Assembly: GCF_024298885.1 (NCBI RefSeq)
Contig: NZ_CP101166.1
Location: 2,170,001-2,234,000, forward strand
Direction: 5' to 3'
Origin: Haloglomus halophilum
GTDB taxonomy: Archaea > Halobacteriota > Halobacteria > Halobacteriales > Haloarculaceae
Length of the DNA: 64,000 bases
Under the pieces are notes generated by a model. That model saw only the letters and a program-made list of their open reading frames with translations, searched no databases and was not told where the DNA came from. The position numbers and the translations under genes are program-made. Positions 17,245-25,969 of the stretch are shown piece after piece (position 1 is the first letter of the stretch; each line of letters opens with the position of its first letter).

Positions 17245-17958
17245 CTAGAAGGGCGAGAGGTCCTGGAGCGTCCGTGTCACCTGCCGCTCGGCCGAGCGCC
17301 CCACCGTGACCCCCGGCCGCGTGGCCGCGTCGACGACCTCCCGCGTGACCGACGGCCCGGGTTCGGCGAACAGGTGGGTGGTCTCGACCTCGGCGGCTAC
17401 CTCGCCGAGTAGCCCGAGCATCGAGGCGTAGCGCAGCAGCCGCACCTGGTTCCCCTGCACCGTCAGGTCGTTGGTCAGGAGCGCCGAGACCGCCGGGCGG
17501 CCGTCGAGGATGCCCTGCCAGGTGGTGAGCGTGCCGTGGATGAGGAAGCCGGCGTCCCGCGCGTCTGGATCCGTCAGGGTCTCGACCTCGGTGACGCTGC
17601 CCTCGCGCAGGCCGATGTGGGCGTGGATGGCGCCGTCGTGGATGTTCTCCTCGATCTGCCGGAGCAGGTCCTGCACGATCTCCGGGAGGGTCGGCCGGAT
17701 GTGCTCGCCGAACCGTTCGGGCGCCTGCGCGAGCGTCACGTCCTCGACGCCAGCGCGGATATCCTCCGGGAGCTCGGCGAGGACCTCCGGCGGGAGGTCC
17801 CCGAGCGTGGTCTCGGCCAGCGGCACGTCGTCGATGACCATGCGGATGTCGCCGTCGAAGCCGACGCCCCAGCCGGCCGAGATGTCGTCGAGCGCGTCGC
17901 TCTCGTCGAGGCGACGGCCGTACTGGGCGAGCCACTGTTCGGTGGGGAAGAGCGTCAT
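17245..17958 (-). CDS. SCP2-like protein, FPTEQWL subtype (A)
   Basis: This 237-residue protein starts with FPTEQWLAQYGRRLDES and the GWGVGFDGDIRMVIDDVPLAETTLGDLPPE segment. It ends in a sterol-carrier-protein-2-like half (GFLIHGTLTTWQGILDGRPAVSALLTNDLTVQGNQ). SCP2 folds bind lipids or acyl-CoAs in a hydrophobic tunnel. The start at 17958 matches paralogues D and E, which begin just before FP(T/S)E. A long C-terminal extension (about 35 residues, to DLSPF) distinguishes it. It is one of five SCP2-like genes in the next 12 kb; exact ligand unknown. Confidence 0.75.
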   Translation of the reverse strand: MTLFPTEQWLAQYGRRLDESDALDDISAGWGVGFDGDIRMVIDDVPLAETTLGDLPPEVLAELPEDIRAGVEDVTLAQAPERFGEHIRPTLPEIVQDLLRQIEENIHDGAIHAHIGLREGSVTEVETLTDPDARDAGFLIHGTLTTWQGILDGRPAVSALLTNDLTVQGNQVRLLRYASMLGLLGEVAAEVETTHLFAEPGPSVTREVVDAATRPGVTVGRSAERQVTRTLQDLSPF

Positions 17959-18498
17959 GTACTGTGTCCTCCGTTCGTGTGTTGGGCTACGCGGCCCCGA
18001 GGAACTCGTCCCAACCGTGGGGAGTGAACACCCTGAGGGACCTGCCACGTTTCTGTGGCTTTTTATAAACCAGCTGGCGGAAGGCGGTCGCTGGCAGCCG
18101 TGACAGCTCGGCCCGGGCTGCCAACCCGCTGTGACATACGAGAGTGATAAATGGCCGCAGGATAGTGGCAGACGACCGATACTAGTGTGGGTGCTGGTCC
18201 CGGATGGTTCCGGCCTCATCCCCGGGCGCCCGTGTCACGCCCGGGCTGTCGACCACTGCCTGGCGGCTTCGACCGCCCGGCGGCTCCATCACCACACAAC
18301 TGTTGTCGCGGCTCCGGGGCCGGACCATCGAGGTTCCCTGGACGCCTCGTAGCGACAGTGCCGTCCCTGTCAGGACCAGTCCCACTCATCGACGCGCATC
18401 TCCGGCGGCCGGTCCATATCACGCGATTCGTGTCCGAGCGTGGCGCTGCCCCGTCTGTCCGGGACCCTCCCGGGCGGCAGACGGGTGTCGTTCGGCAC
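17959..18498. other. intergenic region with promoter elements for SCP2-A
   Basis: No convincing gene in 540 bases. On the minus strand there is TTTATAAA at 18061-18068 with a GCCAC...GTGGC repeat just downstream of it. Further up lies a diverged copy of the island promoter element (18134-18155). Either could drive the SCP2-like gene A. Confidence 0.4.
18134..18155 (-). promoter_or_regulatory. diverged island promoter element upstream of SCP2-A
   Basis: Read on the minus strand: ATTTATCACTCTCGTATG. It keeps the TATA-like part and the CTCNCGTATG end seen at 21905-21930 but is shorter. It is about 180 bases from the gene start, so assignment is weak. Confidence 0.3.
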
Positions 18499-19098
18499 TC
18501 AGAGCGCCGCGCTTTCGGGGTCGAGGTCGCGCATGTGGTCGGTCGCGACCTGCATGGTGGCATCGAGCTGCTGGGCCTTCTGGATGGGCCCCTCGATCTC
18601 GAACTTCCCCTCCAGGAACGCCTGGACGCCCTGGAAATCCGGGTCGTTCAACATGCTGAACAGCACGTCCGTCGGTCCCCGGAAGACGAGTTCGGCATCG
18701 CCATGCGGCCCGAGGCCACCGGTGATACGGCCCGACTCCGCGTCGGTCTCCATGTGGAACGAGACGGGCGAGTCCTCGCACTCCCAGGTGACGGTGAAGG
18801 AGTCGGTGATCTGCTCGCGGACCTCGGGGACGTGTTCCGTGACGAGCTCCTGCCCCGCCCAGAGCACGGTGAGGAACCGTTCGACCGTCTCCGTCTCGTC
18901 GCTGGCGTAGTCGGCGACGCCGTCCAGCGTACTCATCTTCCGGCTCAGATCCTCGTAGGTGTCGGGGTGTTCGAGGAGCAGTTCACCGACGGCTGCCTCG
19001 TCGTCGAGGCCTGCTATCTCGTCCGGCAGGTCGCGCTTGAACTGGTCGTCGTTGGCCGATACGACCGCATCGAGGTCGTCGAACGCTGGGTCCGTCAT
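18499..19098 (-). CDS. SCP2 sterol-binding domain protein (B)
   Basis: The product is a 199-residue acidic protein. Residues 1-85 are helical (LPDEIAGLDDEAAVGELLLEHPDTYEDLSRKMSTL...FLTVLWAGQELV). Residues about 95-195 form an SCP2 domain (VTWECEDSPVSFHMETDAESGRITGGLGPHGDAELVFRGPTDVLFSMLNDPDFQGVQAFLEGKFEIEGPIQKA). Such domains carry lipids or fatty acyl chains in the cytosol. It pairs with paralogue C (25970-26533), which has the same two-part plan. A copy of the island promoter element lies about 52-74 bases upstream of its ATG. Confidence 0.8.
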   Translation of the reverse strand: MTDPAFDDLDAVVSANDDQFKRDLPDEIAGLDDEAAVGELLLEHPDTYEDLSRKMSTLDGVADYASDETETVERFLTVLWAGQELVTEHVPEVREQITDSFTVTWECEDSPVSFHMETDAESGRITGGLGPHGDAELVFRGPTDVLFSMLNDPDFQGVQAFLEGKFEIEGPIQKAQQLDATMQVATDHMRDLDPESAAL

Positions 19099-19149
19099 GT
19101 CGTGTACCTCTACCGACCCCTGCGTGGGTATCTCAATCAGGGTTCGCTG

Positions 19150-19172
19150 TCATATCTGTGGGTGTTTATCTG
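19150..19172 (-). promoter_or_regulatory. island promoter element, SCP2-B
   Basis: Minus strand reads ATAAACACCCACAGATATG: a TATA-like TAAA, then the C-rich block and a TATG end. It lies 52-74 bases upstream of the ATG at 19098. Confidence 0.55.
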
Positions 19173-19330
19173 CGTTCCCCCCTGGCTGATAAATCGGCCC
19201 CGTGTCGGTCGGGCCTCGCGTGGTGTCTCTCGATGGCGATGCAGCCGGTACCGGGGCGACCTATCCCTGCCTCCTTGCTCCGGCTCACGACGGCATTTTA
19301 TAAACTGGCCTGTTCAGAGCGAGTGTCTGT

Positions 19331-19350
19331 AATAAAGCCCCTCCCATGCT
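19331..19350 (+). promoter_or_regulatory. island promoter element, first HTH-10 gene
   Basis: AATAAAGCCCCTCCCATGCT: TAAA, one base, then CCCCTCCCATG. It is almost identical to the element before the acyl-CoA ligase gene at 33545-33564. Confidence 0.65.
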
Positions 19351-19442
19351 AGAAGTCACCGATAATCGTAGCTCCTCGCAACTCCAGGTACGTGGATTCG
19401 GGGTTCACGCACTAGCCCACCCGATATCACGGGGAGGACAGC

Positions 19443-20165
19443 ATGAGCAGGACACAGCACACGGCCACCGACGCAGGCACAGACACAGACACCGACCGCG
19501 ACGAGCTCCAGCCGATGCGGTTCGTCGAGTTCGTCATCGACCCCGACGAGGGCGGGCTCCATCCGACCGACAAGCGAGTCGCCGAGCACCCCGACCTGGA
19601 GCGGGAACTCGTCCACAACATCAACCTCCTGGCCGATGGGACCGCCAGCGCGCTCTACCAGCTCCAGGGCGACCTCGACGAGGCGCGGGCCATCGTCGAC
19701 GACACCGACGAGGTCTACAGCTACACGGTGAGCCAGACCCGTGACAGCATCCACGCCTACGTCCAGTTCGAGCCGACCGACGACGTCCGAACGCTGCTGG
19801 AGGTCCCCAAGACGTACGGCATCATCCCCGACTTCCCGTTCGAGTTCACCAGCCGCGGCGGCATCAAGCTCAGCGTCGTCGGCGAGTACGACGAGATCCG
19901 GCGGGCCGTCGGCGAGGTGCCGAGTTCCTTCTCGCTGCACCTCACCAGCACGGGTGTCTACCGGCCGACCGCCGAGCGTCTGTTCGCCGAACTGACCGAG
20001 CGGCAGCAGGAGACCCTGAAGGCCGCTGTCGAGGCCGGCTACTACGAGGACTCGCGCGAGGCGACCTACAAGGACATCGCCGCCGCCCTCGACCGCACCG
20101 ACGGCACCGTCGGCGAGCACCTCCGGAAGGTCGAGTCGAAGGTGATGGAGGACCTGGTTCCCTGA
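19443..20165 (+). CDS. HTH-10 (bacterio-opsin activator type) regulator, island copy 1
   Basis: This 240-residue regulator has a conserved opening (MRFVEFVIDPDEGGLHPTDKRVAEHPDLERELVHNINLLADGTASALYQLQGD), an alpha/beta sensor part, and a C-terminal HTH-10 domain (LTERQQETLKAAVEAGYYEDSREATYKDIAAALDRTDGTVGEHLRKVES). The second copy at 27644 shares the EGGLHP and LLxDGTAxxLYQL signatures, so both probably sense related ligands. Each is divergent from an SCP2-like gene, and both carry the shared promoter element. I infer local control of the SCP2/oxidase island, possibly autoregulated. Confidence 0.8.
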   Translation: MSRTQHTATDAGTDTDTDRDELQPMRFVEFVIDPDEGGLHPTDKRVAEHPDLERELVHNINLLADGTASALYQLQGDLDEARAIVDDTDEVYSYTVSQTRDSIHAYVQFEPTDDVRTLLEVPKTYGIIPDFPFEFTSRGGIKLSVVGEYDEIRRAVGEVPSSFSLHLTSTGVYRPTAERLFAELTERQQETLKAAVEAGYYEDSREATYKDIAAALDRTDGTVGEHLRKVESKVMEDLVP

Positions 20166-20260
20166 CGCCAGGTCGCTCGCTGCCGGCGGCTCCGCGTCCA
20201 GTTCCTCCACCGCTTGACATCGCTTCTCCGTGGGTTCGTGCTGCAGAGGCAGGCGGGTCG

Positions 20261-21865
20261 TCACCCGCGGTCGTTCCGGCGCACGACGAGCAGCGCACTC
20301 CCGAGCAGCGCCAGCACCGCGGCCAGCGCCCCGAAGCCCGGCCCGTCGGCGATGGTCGGTGTCCGTAGCTGGCCGCTGTCGGTCCGCTGTGCGGTGCCGC
20401 CACTTCGGGTGGCCGTCGCCGTCCGGCGCGAGGTGGCCGTCCGGGTGGCGGTCGGTGCTGCCGTTGCGGTCCGGGTCGCCGTGGCGGACGAGGTGGGAGC
20501 GGCCGTGGCGGTCGGCGTCGCGGTGGCCGTGCGCGTCGCCGTCGGGGAGGCGGTTGCCGTGGCCGTCGTCGCGCTCCCGGGGGTGGCCGTGGCGGTGGGG
20601 GTCGAACTCCCCTGGTTCGGGGTCGGCGTCGATTCGCCCGACTGCCCCGGCGGGCCGAGTTTCCGTTCGGCCTCGGCGCGGGAGTCACAGTCACAGACGT
20701 AGAAGTATCGGGACTCCAGTGCCATCGATTGCTCCCGGCCACCACCGGCCCCGCGCACCTCGACACTCACGGTGTACCAGCCCGGCTCGCTGGGGTTCTG
20801 AACGCAGTCGACCGTCTCGAATACCACCTGGTCGCCACCGTTGAAGGTGGTCGAGGGGCCGGGCTCCGAGCGGTCCCAGAAATCGGCAGCGAAGACGTCC
20901 GCCGTGGTGTACGGCGACCCCTGGATGTGCTCCGTGTACGACTCGTCGATGGCGAGACTGCCTGCGTCGTTGCGACGGTCGAGGCCGAACTCCGTGACGG
21001 CGGCCGACGAGCAGGCCGAGAAGTCCGACGCGTTCCCGTAGAGGAGGAACCGGTCAACCTCGGCGAAGTCGGTCGCCACCGTCGAACCGGCCGCGGTGGC
21101 GTACGTCGTGTAGCGGGTGGTCGCCCCCGGTCGGTGGGTCCCCAGGTCGACGGTCGTGTTCCCGACCTGTTCGGCGTCGGGCGCCTCGAACTCCGGTGTC
21201 GGCTCCTCGTTCGCCGAGGGCGGCGGCCCCAGCTTCTCGACAGCCTCCTCGCGGGACTCGCAGTCACAGATGGCGAAGTAGTGCGACTGCTGGGCGACGC
21301 CCGCCGGGCTCCCACCCGAACGGGTACCGTTGAGCTTGCCGGTGATCTGGTACCAGCCCGCCTCGTCGGGGTTCTCGATGCAGCCCGCGATGACCGCCAC
21401 CAGCTGGTCGTCGGTCTCGAACGCGACGGCGTCGTCGCCCGAGTCGACCATGTCGATGAATATCTCGTCCTCGTTGAACTCCACCCGCTCGGCGTTGGCG
21501 AGCAGGTTCACGTCGGTCTGGGTCCCGGGGTCGTCGTTACCCTTGTCGAGGCCGAACACGCGCGTGTCGAGCTGGTTGCACCCGTCGAAGTCGAAGTCCT
21601 GCGAGGACGCCCGGATGAACTCCAGCGTCCGCAATCCGTTCGACGGGTGGATGTCCCCGTCGCTCGTGACGAGGACCTCCGTCCCCGCCGCGTCCGTCCC
21701 CGGCTGGCGGTCGCTCGCCGACGGGAGGTTGATGGTGAAGTTGCCGATCATGTCGTGGTCGGCCGACGCGGTTCCGACGAAGTCCGTCACGACGACCAGT
21801 CCGGCGAACGCCGTCAGGACCACGGCGAGCGACAGCAACGCGCCAAGCGCTCGGCTTCGGAGCAT
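20261..21865 (-). CDS. secreted PGF-CTERM surface protein with two CDC-SR repeats
   Basis: The 534-residue protein has a Sec signal (LGALLSLAVVLTAFAGLVVV...ASA, cut near 35) and two related domains of about 170-190 residues. Each has an early Cys, a F(G)LDxxND segment, a CxxNPxExGWY segment, and the ending CDCxSRxEAxxKLGPP. A Thr/Ala/Pro-rich stretch (about 415-500) and PGFGALAAVLALLGSALLVVRR then close the protein. That tail is a PGF-CTERM signal processed by archaeosortase with lipid attachment. The paired cysteines suggest disulfides outside the cell. A one-domain homologue is at 48431. The function is not known. It is divergent from the LivK-like gene. Confidence 0.8.
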   Translation of the reverse strand: MLRSRALGALLSLAVVLTAFAGLVVVTDFVGTASADHDMIGNFTINLPSASDRQPGTDAAGTEVLVTSDGDIHPSNGLRTLEFIRASSQDFDFDGCNQLDTRVFGLDKGNDDPGTQTDVNLLANAERVEFNEDEIFIDMVDSGDDAVAFETDDQLVAVIAGCIENPDEAGWYQITGKLNGTRSGGSPAGVAQQSHYFAICDCESREEAVEKLGPPPSANEEPTPEFEAPDAEQVGNTTVDLGTHRPGATTRYTTYATAAGSTVATDFAEVDRFLLYGNASDFSACSSAAVTEFGLDRRNDAGSLAIDESYTEHIQGSPYTTADVFAADFWDRSEPGPSTTFNGGDQVVFETVDCVQNPSEPGWYTVSVEVRGAGGGREQSMALESRYFYVCDCDSRAEAERKLGPPGQSGESTPTPNQGSSTPTATATPGSATTATATASPTATRTATATPTATAAPTSSATATRTATAAPTATRTATSRRTATATRSGGTAQRTDSGQLRTPTIADGPGFGALAAVLALLGSALLVVRRNDRG

Positions 21866-21904
21866 GCCCGGGGCTATCCGGAGACACCGGCAACTCGGTG
21901 TCTC

Positions 21905-21930
21905 CTCATACGAGTGGGAGTTTATATCGG
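21905..21930 (-). promoter_or_regulatory. island promoter element, PGF-CTERM protein
   Basis: Minus strand ATAAACTCCCACTCGTATG. The 50-base stretch to 21957 resembles 19151-19199 closely, including the distal TGATAAATCGGCC box at nearly the same distance. Confidence 0.55.
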
Positions 21931-22100
21931 ATTCTCCGATGGCCTGATAAATCGGCCGCGTTCTGCCGCCCCGGACGTGTCCGATACGCCATGCCCAAAA
22001 TCACATGTGGGCTAAATAAATTGAGAATGTGGGGAATAGTTGGTTTGTTATGGGAATTCGGTCTGTGTCGGGCGGATTTCCGAATCCATCTCCCGAGGGG

Positions 22101-22122
22101 GTTATGAATGTCCTAGCATGGG
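22101..22122 (+). promoter_or_regulatory. island promoter element, LivK-like operon
   Basis: TATGAATGTCCTAGCATGGG matches the oxidase-operon element (TATGAATGCCCTCTCATG) in layout, about 75-95 bases before the ATG at 22195. Confidence 0.5.
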
Positions 22123-22194
22123 AGAGCATAGACCTACCGAGGTGGCTCCGCCTGTTCCGCCAGAGCGGCCGCGACGCGGCCGATCCACAGAACC

Positions 22195-23676
22195 ATGGAC
22201 GACACGCACACGACACGCACACGGCACTCGGTGGCCCGGCGCCGGTTCATCCAGGCCGCGGGAACCGGCGTTGTCGCATCGTTCGCTGGCTGCTCGGGGG
22301 ACTCAGACGGTGGCGGCGGGGTCACGACATCGCCCGGGACCTCGAACGGGACGAAGCCACCGCGGAACAAGTTCGAGGGCGAGACGATCAAGATCGGCGT
22401 CCTCGGTCCGCTACCCCAGGAGAACCCGCTCGGGAAGTCGATGGCCAACTCCGCGAAGCTCGCCGCGAAGTACATCCGCGACCAGGAGCAGGAGGCCGAT
22501 TCGGACTTCCTCGAACAGTACGTGGAAGGCAGCATCGACCGCGCGGCGCTCGCGAAGAACTACCACTACAAGTACGAGCACATGCTCGGCGCCGACATCG
22601 AGGTCGTCGTCGGGAACACCGAGGCCACGCCCGCGACCGCGAAGCAGGAGTATCTCCGGCTGACGTCCGAGGAGAACGTCGACCTCACGGTCGGGGTGTT
22701 CTTCAGCTCGGTCATCAACGGGCTGATGGACCTCATCGCCCAGCAGGGGGTGCCACACTTCACGACGGGCGCGGCCGCGCCCCAGCCCGCCCGCCTCGTC
22801 TCGCAGGAGTACGAGAAGTACAAGTACCACTTCCGGGTGGGGCCGTTCAACTCCGTCGCGCTGGCGAAGGCCCAGCTCGAGTTCATCGACCTGTATGCCG
22901 ACCAGCTCGGCTGGAACAAGGTGGGGGTGCTCGTCGAGGACATCGCGGACCTGAAGCCGTTCCACGACTACCTGAAGGGCCGCATCGGGAAGCACATCGA
23001 CACGCCCGTCATCAAGGTCACCTCCAGCGGCCAGACCAACTGGACGCCGATCTACGACGACCTCGAGAGTGCGGGCGTGGACGTGGCGCTCGTCGGGCTG
23101 GCGCTGACGGGCCAGTCCGCCGCGAAGCAGTGGGCCGACCAGCAGCGCCCCTTCGAGTTCGGCGGTATCCACGTCTTCAGCCAGTTCCCCGGCTTCTGGG
23201 AGGACCTCAGCGGGAAGGCCCGCTACATCTTCACGATGAACTCGGTGACGCCGCAGACGGAGAACACGCAGTTCACCCAGCCGCTGATGAAGGCGTACAA
23301 CGCTAACTTCGACAGCTACCCCGTCTACTCCGGTCCCATCACGTTCGACGCGGTCCGGCTGTTCGCCGCCGCTATCCGCGAGACGGGGACCCTGAACCCG
23401 GACCGGCTCGTCAACTTCGTCGAGAGCCGCCGGTTCGAGGGCGTCAGCACCATCGTCCCGTTCGCGGAGTTCACCGGCCCCGACGCGAAGTACGCCCACG
23501 AGCCGAAGTTCACCTGCATGTCGGGAGACACCTGTGACAGCCCCATCGGCGTCCCGCTGTGGCAGCAGTGGCAGAAGGGCAAGCAAGGCGAGGGCGTCGA
23601 GGGCGCTGGCGTGATGGAGTGTTTCGCCCCGGGACCGGTCAAGACTGCCGACTACCAGAAGCCACACTGGATCTGA
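22195..23676 (+). CDS. LivK-type ABC substrate-binding lipoprotein
   Basis: This 493-residue protein has a Tat lipoprotein signal (RRRFIQAAGTGVVASFAGC) followed by a Gly/Thr spacer. The type I periplasmic-binding fold comes next (ETIKIGVLGPLPQENPLGKSMANSAKLAAKYI, then VVVGNTEATPATAKQEYLRLTSEENVDLTVG, then GWNKVGVLVEDIADLKPF). It belongs to the branched-chain amino acid/amide-binding group, but that group also takes aromatic acids, urea and other organics. Cys pairs near the C-terminus (CMSGDTCDSP) may form a disulfide. It leads an operon with the two permeases and carries the island promoter element. Confidence 0.85.
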   Translation: MDDTHTTRTRHSVARRRFIQAAGTGVVASFAGCSGDSDGGGGVTTSPGTSNGTKPPRNKFEGETIKIGVLGPLPQENPLGKSMANSAKLAAKYIRDQEQEADSDFLEQYVEGSIDRAALAKNYHYKYEHMLGADIEVVVGNTEATPATAKQEYLRLTSEENVDLTVGVFFSSVINGLMDLIAQQGVPHFTTGAAAPQPARLVSQEYEKYKYHFRVGPFNSVALAKAQLEFIDLYADQLGWNKVGVLVEDIADLKPFHDYLKGRIGKHIDTPVIKVTSSGQTNWTPIYDDLESAGVDVALVGLALTGQSAAKQWADQQRPFEFGGIHVFSQFPGFWEDLSGKARYIFTMNSVTPQTENTQFTQPLMKAYNANFDSYPVYSGPITFDAVRLFAAAIRETGTLNPDRLVNFVESRRFEGVSTIVPFAEFTGPDAKYAHEPKFTCMSGDTCDSPIGVPLWQQWQKGKQGEGVEGAGVMECFAPGPVKTADYQKPHWI

Positions 23677-23678
23677 CG

Positions 23679-24539
23679 ATGGTCGATGTCCTCAACATCG
23701 CGCTGAACGCCGCGGCCATCAGCGCGCTGTACGCGCTGGTGGCGCTGGGCTTCACGCTCATCTTCGGCGTCGGCGGCGTCCTCAACCTCGCACACGGCGC
23801 GCTCATCACCGTGGGCGCGTTCGCGGCCCAGCAGGTCTTCCGGGTGCTGGGGCTCCCGCTCCCGCTGGCCGTGCTCGGCGGTATCCTCGCCGCGGGCACG
23901 GTGAGTGGACTCCTCTATCTGGGAGTCGTGCGCTTCATCCAGGACCAGACCGTGAAGGTCATCCTCTCGACGGTCATCATCGGTTTCCTCGTGCGCCACG
24001 CGGTCCGCATCGTCTTCGGCACCGGGACCCTCACGCTGCCACAGCTGTTCCCGGGGTCGGCCGGTATCCTGGGCGAGTCCGTCCAGAACAACATGGTGTT
24101 CGTGTTCTGTTCGTCGTGGGTGCTCATCCTCGCACTGTTCGCGCTGGTGAACTACACCACGCTCGGGAAGGCCATCCTCGCGACGAGCATGAGCGACCGC
24201 GGCGCCGCGCTCGTCGGCATCGACGCGACCCGCATCAACACGTACACCTGGTTGCTCGCCGGCATGTTCGCCGGTTTCGCCGGCGTGTTGCTCACCTCCT
24301 TCCGGAGCGGCGGCTGGCGGATGGGACTCGACCCGATGGTCCTCTCCTTCGCCATCGTCGTGCTCGGGGGGCTGGGCTCCATCCGTGGAAGCGTCCTCGG
24401 CGCGTACATCATCGGCACCATCGAGACGGTCACCGTCTCCGTGGTCGACACCCGCCTGACCGGTGTCGTCCCGCTGCTCATCCTCATCGCCGTGCTCGTC
24501 GTCAGACCACAGGGTCTCTTCGGGAGGGCGGAAGCATGA
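23679..24539 (+). CDS. LivH-type ABC permease
   Basis: This 286-residue permease has eight or more membrane segments and the LivH pattern: ALYALVALGFTLIFGVGGVLNLAHGALITVGAF at the start, and AGFAGVLLTSF...VLSFAIVVLGGLGSIRGSVLGAYIIG later. It starts 2 bases after the substrate-binding protein gene and overlaps the next permease by the usual ATGA. It should form the membrane channel with the LivM-like partner. Substrate follows that of the binding protein and is unknown. Confidence 0.88.
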   Translation: MVDVLNIALNAAAISALYALVALGFTLIFGVGGVLNLAHGALITVGAFAAQQVFRVLGLPLPLAVLGGILAAGTVSGLLYLGVVRFIQDQTVKVILSTVIIGFLVRHAVRIVFGTGTLTLPQLFPGSAGILGESVQNNMVFVFCSSWVLILALFALVNYTTLGKAILATSMSDRGAALVGIDATRINTYTWLLAGMFAGFAGVLLTSFRSGGWRMGLDPMVLSFAIVVLGGLGSIRGSVLGAYIIGTIETVTVSVVDTRLTGVVPLLILIAVLVVRPQGLFGRAEA

Positions 24540-25786
24540 GCACTGGCGACTCCAGCGCCGACACGACGATGGACGCGTCCGGTGACGCGCCGCTCGATTT
24601 CGGCGCCGTCGAGAAGCGACCGAGCCTCGCCGAACTGCGCGACGCCGTAGCGCCGACACCGAAGCGCATCGTCGGACTCGTCGGACTGGCCGGCCTCGCC
24701 GCGGTCCCACTGGCAGCCTCGCTGACGGACCTCATCGAACTCATCGGGCTGCTGTACCTGATGCTGTTCGCGATGAGCTGGGACGTGGTCTCGGGGTACA
24801 CCGGCCAGCTCAGTCTCGGCCACGCGTTCTTCTTCGGGCTCGGCGGCTACACGACGACGGTGGCGAACGTCCAGCACGGCATCTCCCCGGCGCTGTCGAT
24901 CCCGCTGGGCGTCCTCGTGGCGGTGGTCGGCGGATTGCTCATCGGCGTGCCAGCGTTGCGCATCCGCGGGCCGTACCTCGCCCTGGTCACGCTCATCGCG
25001 CCCATCATCCTGCTCCAGCTGTTCGTCCTCTTCAGTTCGCGCCTACCCGTGCTCGCGCCCGCGGGTCTGAAGGGGCAGAACGGCTTCGCCACCTCGCCGG
25101 CACCGGTCGTCGGCTCCGGGTCGGAGGCACTCATCCAGATCGAGGGCTTCCGCGCCGCACTCATGGGTCAGTACTACCTCTCGTTCGTACTGCTCGTCGT
25201 CGTCCTCGCGGTCCTGCTGGCGGTCACCCGCTCGTCTGCGGGCTCGGTGTTCACCGCCATCCGCGAGGACGAACGCGCGGTGTCGGCGGCGGGGCTGAAC
25301 CCGGCGAAGTTCAAGATCTTCGCGTTCACCCTCAGCGCTGCGGTCGGCGGACTGGCCGGCGCCATGTTCGTCCACACGACCGCCGGTGGCGCCCAGCCCT
25401 CGCAACTGCTGGAGGTGCTCGTCAGTGTGCGTGTCATCATCCTCGTCGTCCTCGGCGGGATGGGCACTATCGTCGGCGGCATCGTCGGGGGCGTCTTCTT
25501 CATGCTCACGACGCTCGTGCTGGGGGCGCTCGACAGTGCGGTCGGGACGGTCCCCGTGCTGGACACCGGCATCGCCAACCTCCGGCCGGTTCCGCTGCTG
25601 TCGATCGCGCTCGTGACGGTCATCTTCGCGCCCAGGGGTATCCTCGGCTGGTTCGACCGGCTCTGGGCCGAACACGTGAGCGGCGAGGCCGTCCCGGACC
25701 GCGAGACGGCGCCGCTCGTGCTCGTCGTCCGGCGCTACCGGCAGCAGATTCGTGATCTCGGCGTCTTCGGTGACGAGGAGCGGTAA
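24536..25786 (+). CDS. LivM-type ABC permease
   Basis: The 416-residue permease has the LivM signature (YTGQLSLGHAFFFGLGGYTTTVANVQHG; later AIREDERAVSAAGLNPAKFKIFAFTLSAAVGGLAGAMFVHTTAGGAQPS). An N-terminal hydrophilic extension of about 55 residues (MSTGDSSADTTMDASGDAP) precedes the first helix. It ends the operon. No LivG or LivF ATPase gene follows or occurs anywhere in the window, so the transporter must borrow ATPases from another locus or they have been lost. Confidence 0.88.
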   Translation: MSTGDSSADTTMDASGDAPLDFGAVEKRPSLAELRDAVAPTPKRIVGLVGLAGLAAVPLAASLTDLIELIGLLYLMLFAMSWDVVSGYTGQLSLGHAFFFGLGGYTTTVANVQHGISPALSIPLGVLVAVVGGLLIGVPALRIRGPYLALVTLIAPIILLQLFVLFSSRLPVLAPAGLKGQNGFATSPAPVVGSGSEALIQIEGFRAALMGQYYLSFVLLVVVLAVLLAVTRSSAGSVFTAIREDERAVSAAGLNPAKFKIFAFTLSAAVGGLAGAMFVHTTAGGAQPSQLLEVLVSVRVIILVVLGGMGTIVGGIVGGVFFMLTTLVLGALDSAVGTVPVLDTGIANLRPVPLLSIALVTVIFAPRGILGWFDRLWAEHVSGEAVPDRETAPLVLVVRRYRQQIRDLGVFGDEER

Positions 25787-25969
25787 GCCCTGGCCTCGGC
25801 CGTTTCACCTCCCCCCGGCTCGCCCGACCCCCTGTACCACTCTGACCCAGGCGTCGATACGGTCGGCTCGGAGAAGGAGTACCGCCCGGATATCGCCCGG
25901 CGAACGGCCGAGCGTGGTCGGCGTCCTGTCCTGCGGGTGCCTCCCCGTCCCCTCACGACCCCCGCTGGC

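Larger units (their letters stand above)
19099..19442. other. divergent intergenic region carrying two island promoters
   Basis: No gene. It holds the minus-strand promoter of SCP2-B (19150-19172), a second TGATAAATCGGCC box (19187-19199) shared almost exactly with 21945-21957, a TTTTATAAACTGGCC box (19296-19310), and the plus-strand promoter of the HTH-10 gene (19331-19350). Confidence 0.5.
21866..22194. other. divergent intergenic region with two island promoters
   Basis: No gene. It holds the minus-strand element at 21905-21930, a TGATAAATCGGCC box at 21945-21957, an AT-rich stretch (GGGCTAAATAAATTGAG near 22010-22026), and the plus-strand element at 22101-22122. Confidence 0.5.

Noticed and set aside
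18187..19332. Long plus-strand ORF opposite SCP2-B
   Set aside because: It runs antisense through a well-supported gene, lacks domain features and has Arg/Gly/Val-rich composition typical of GC-rich shadow frames.
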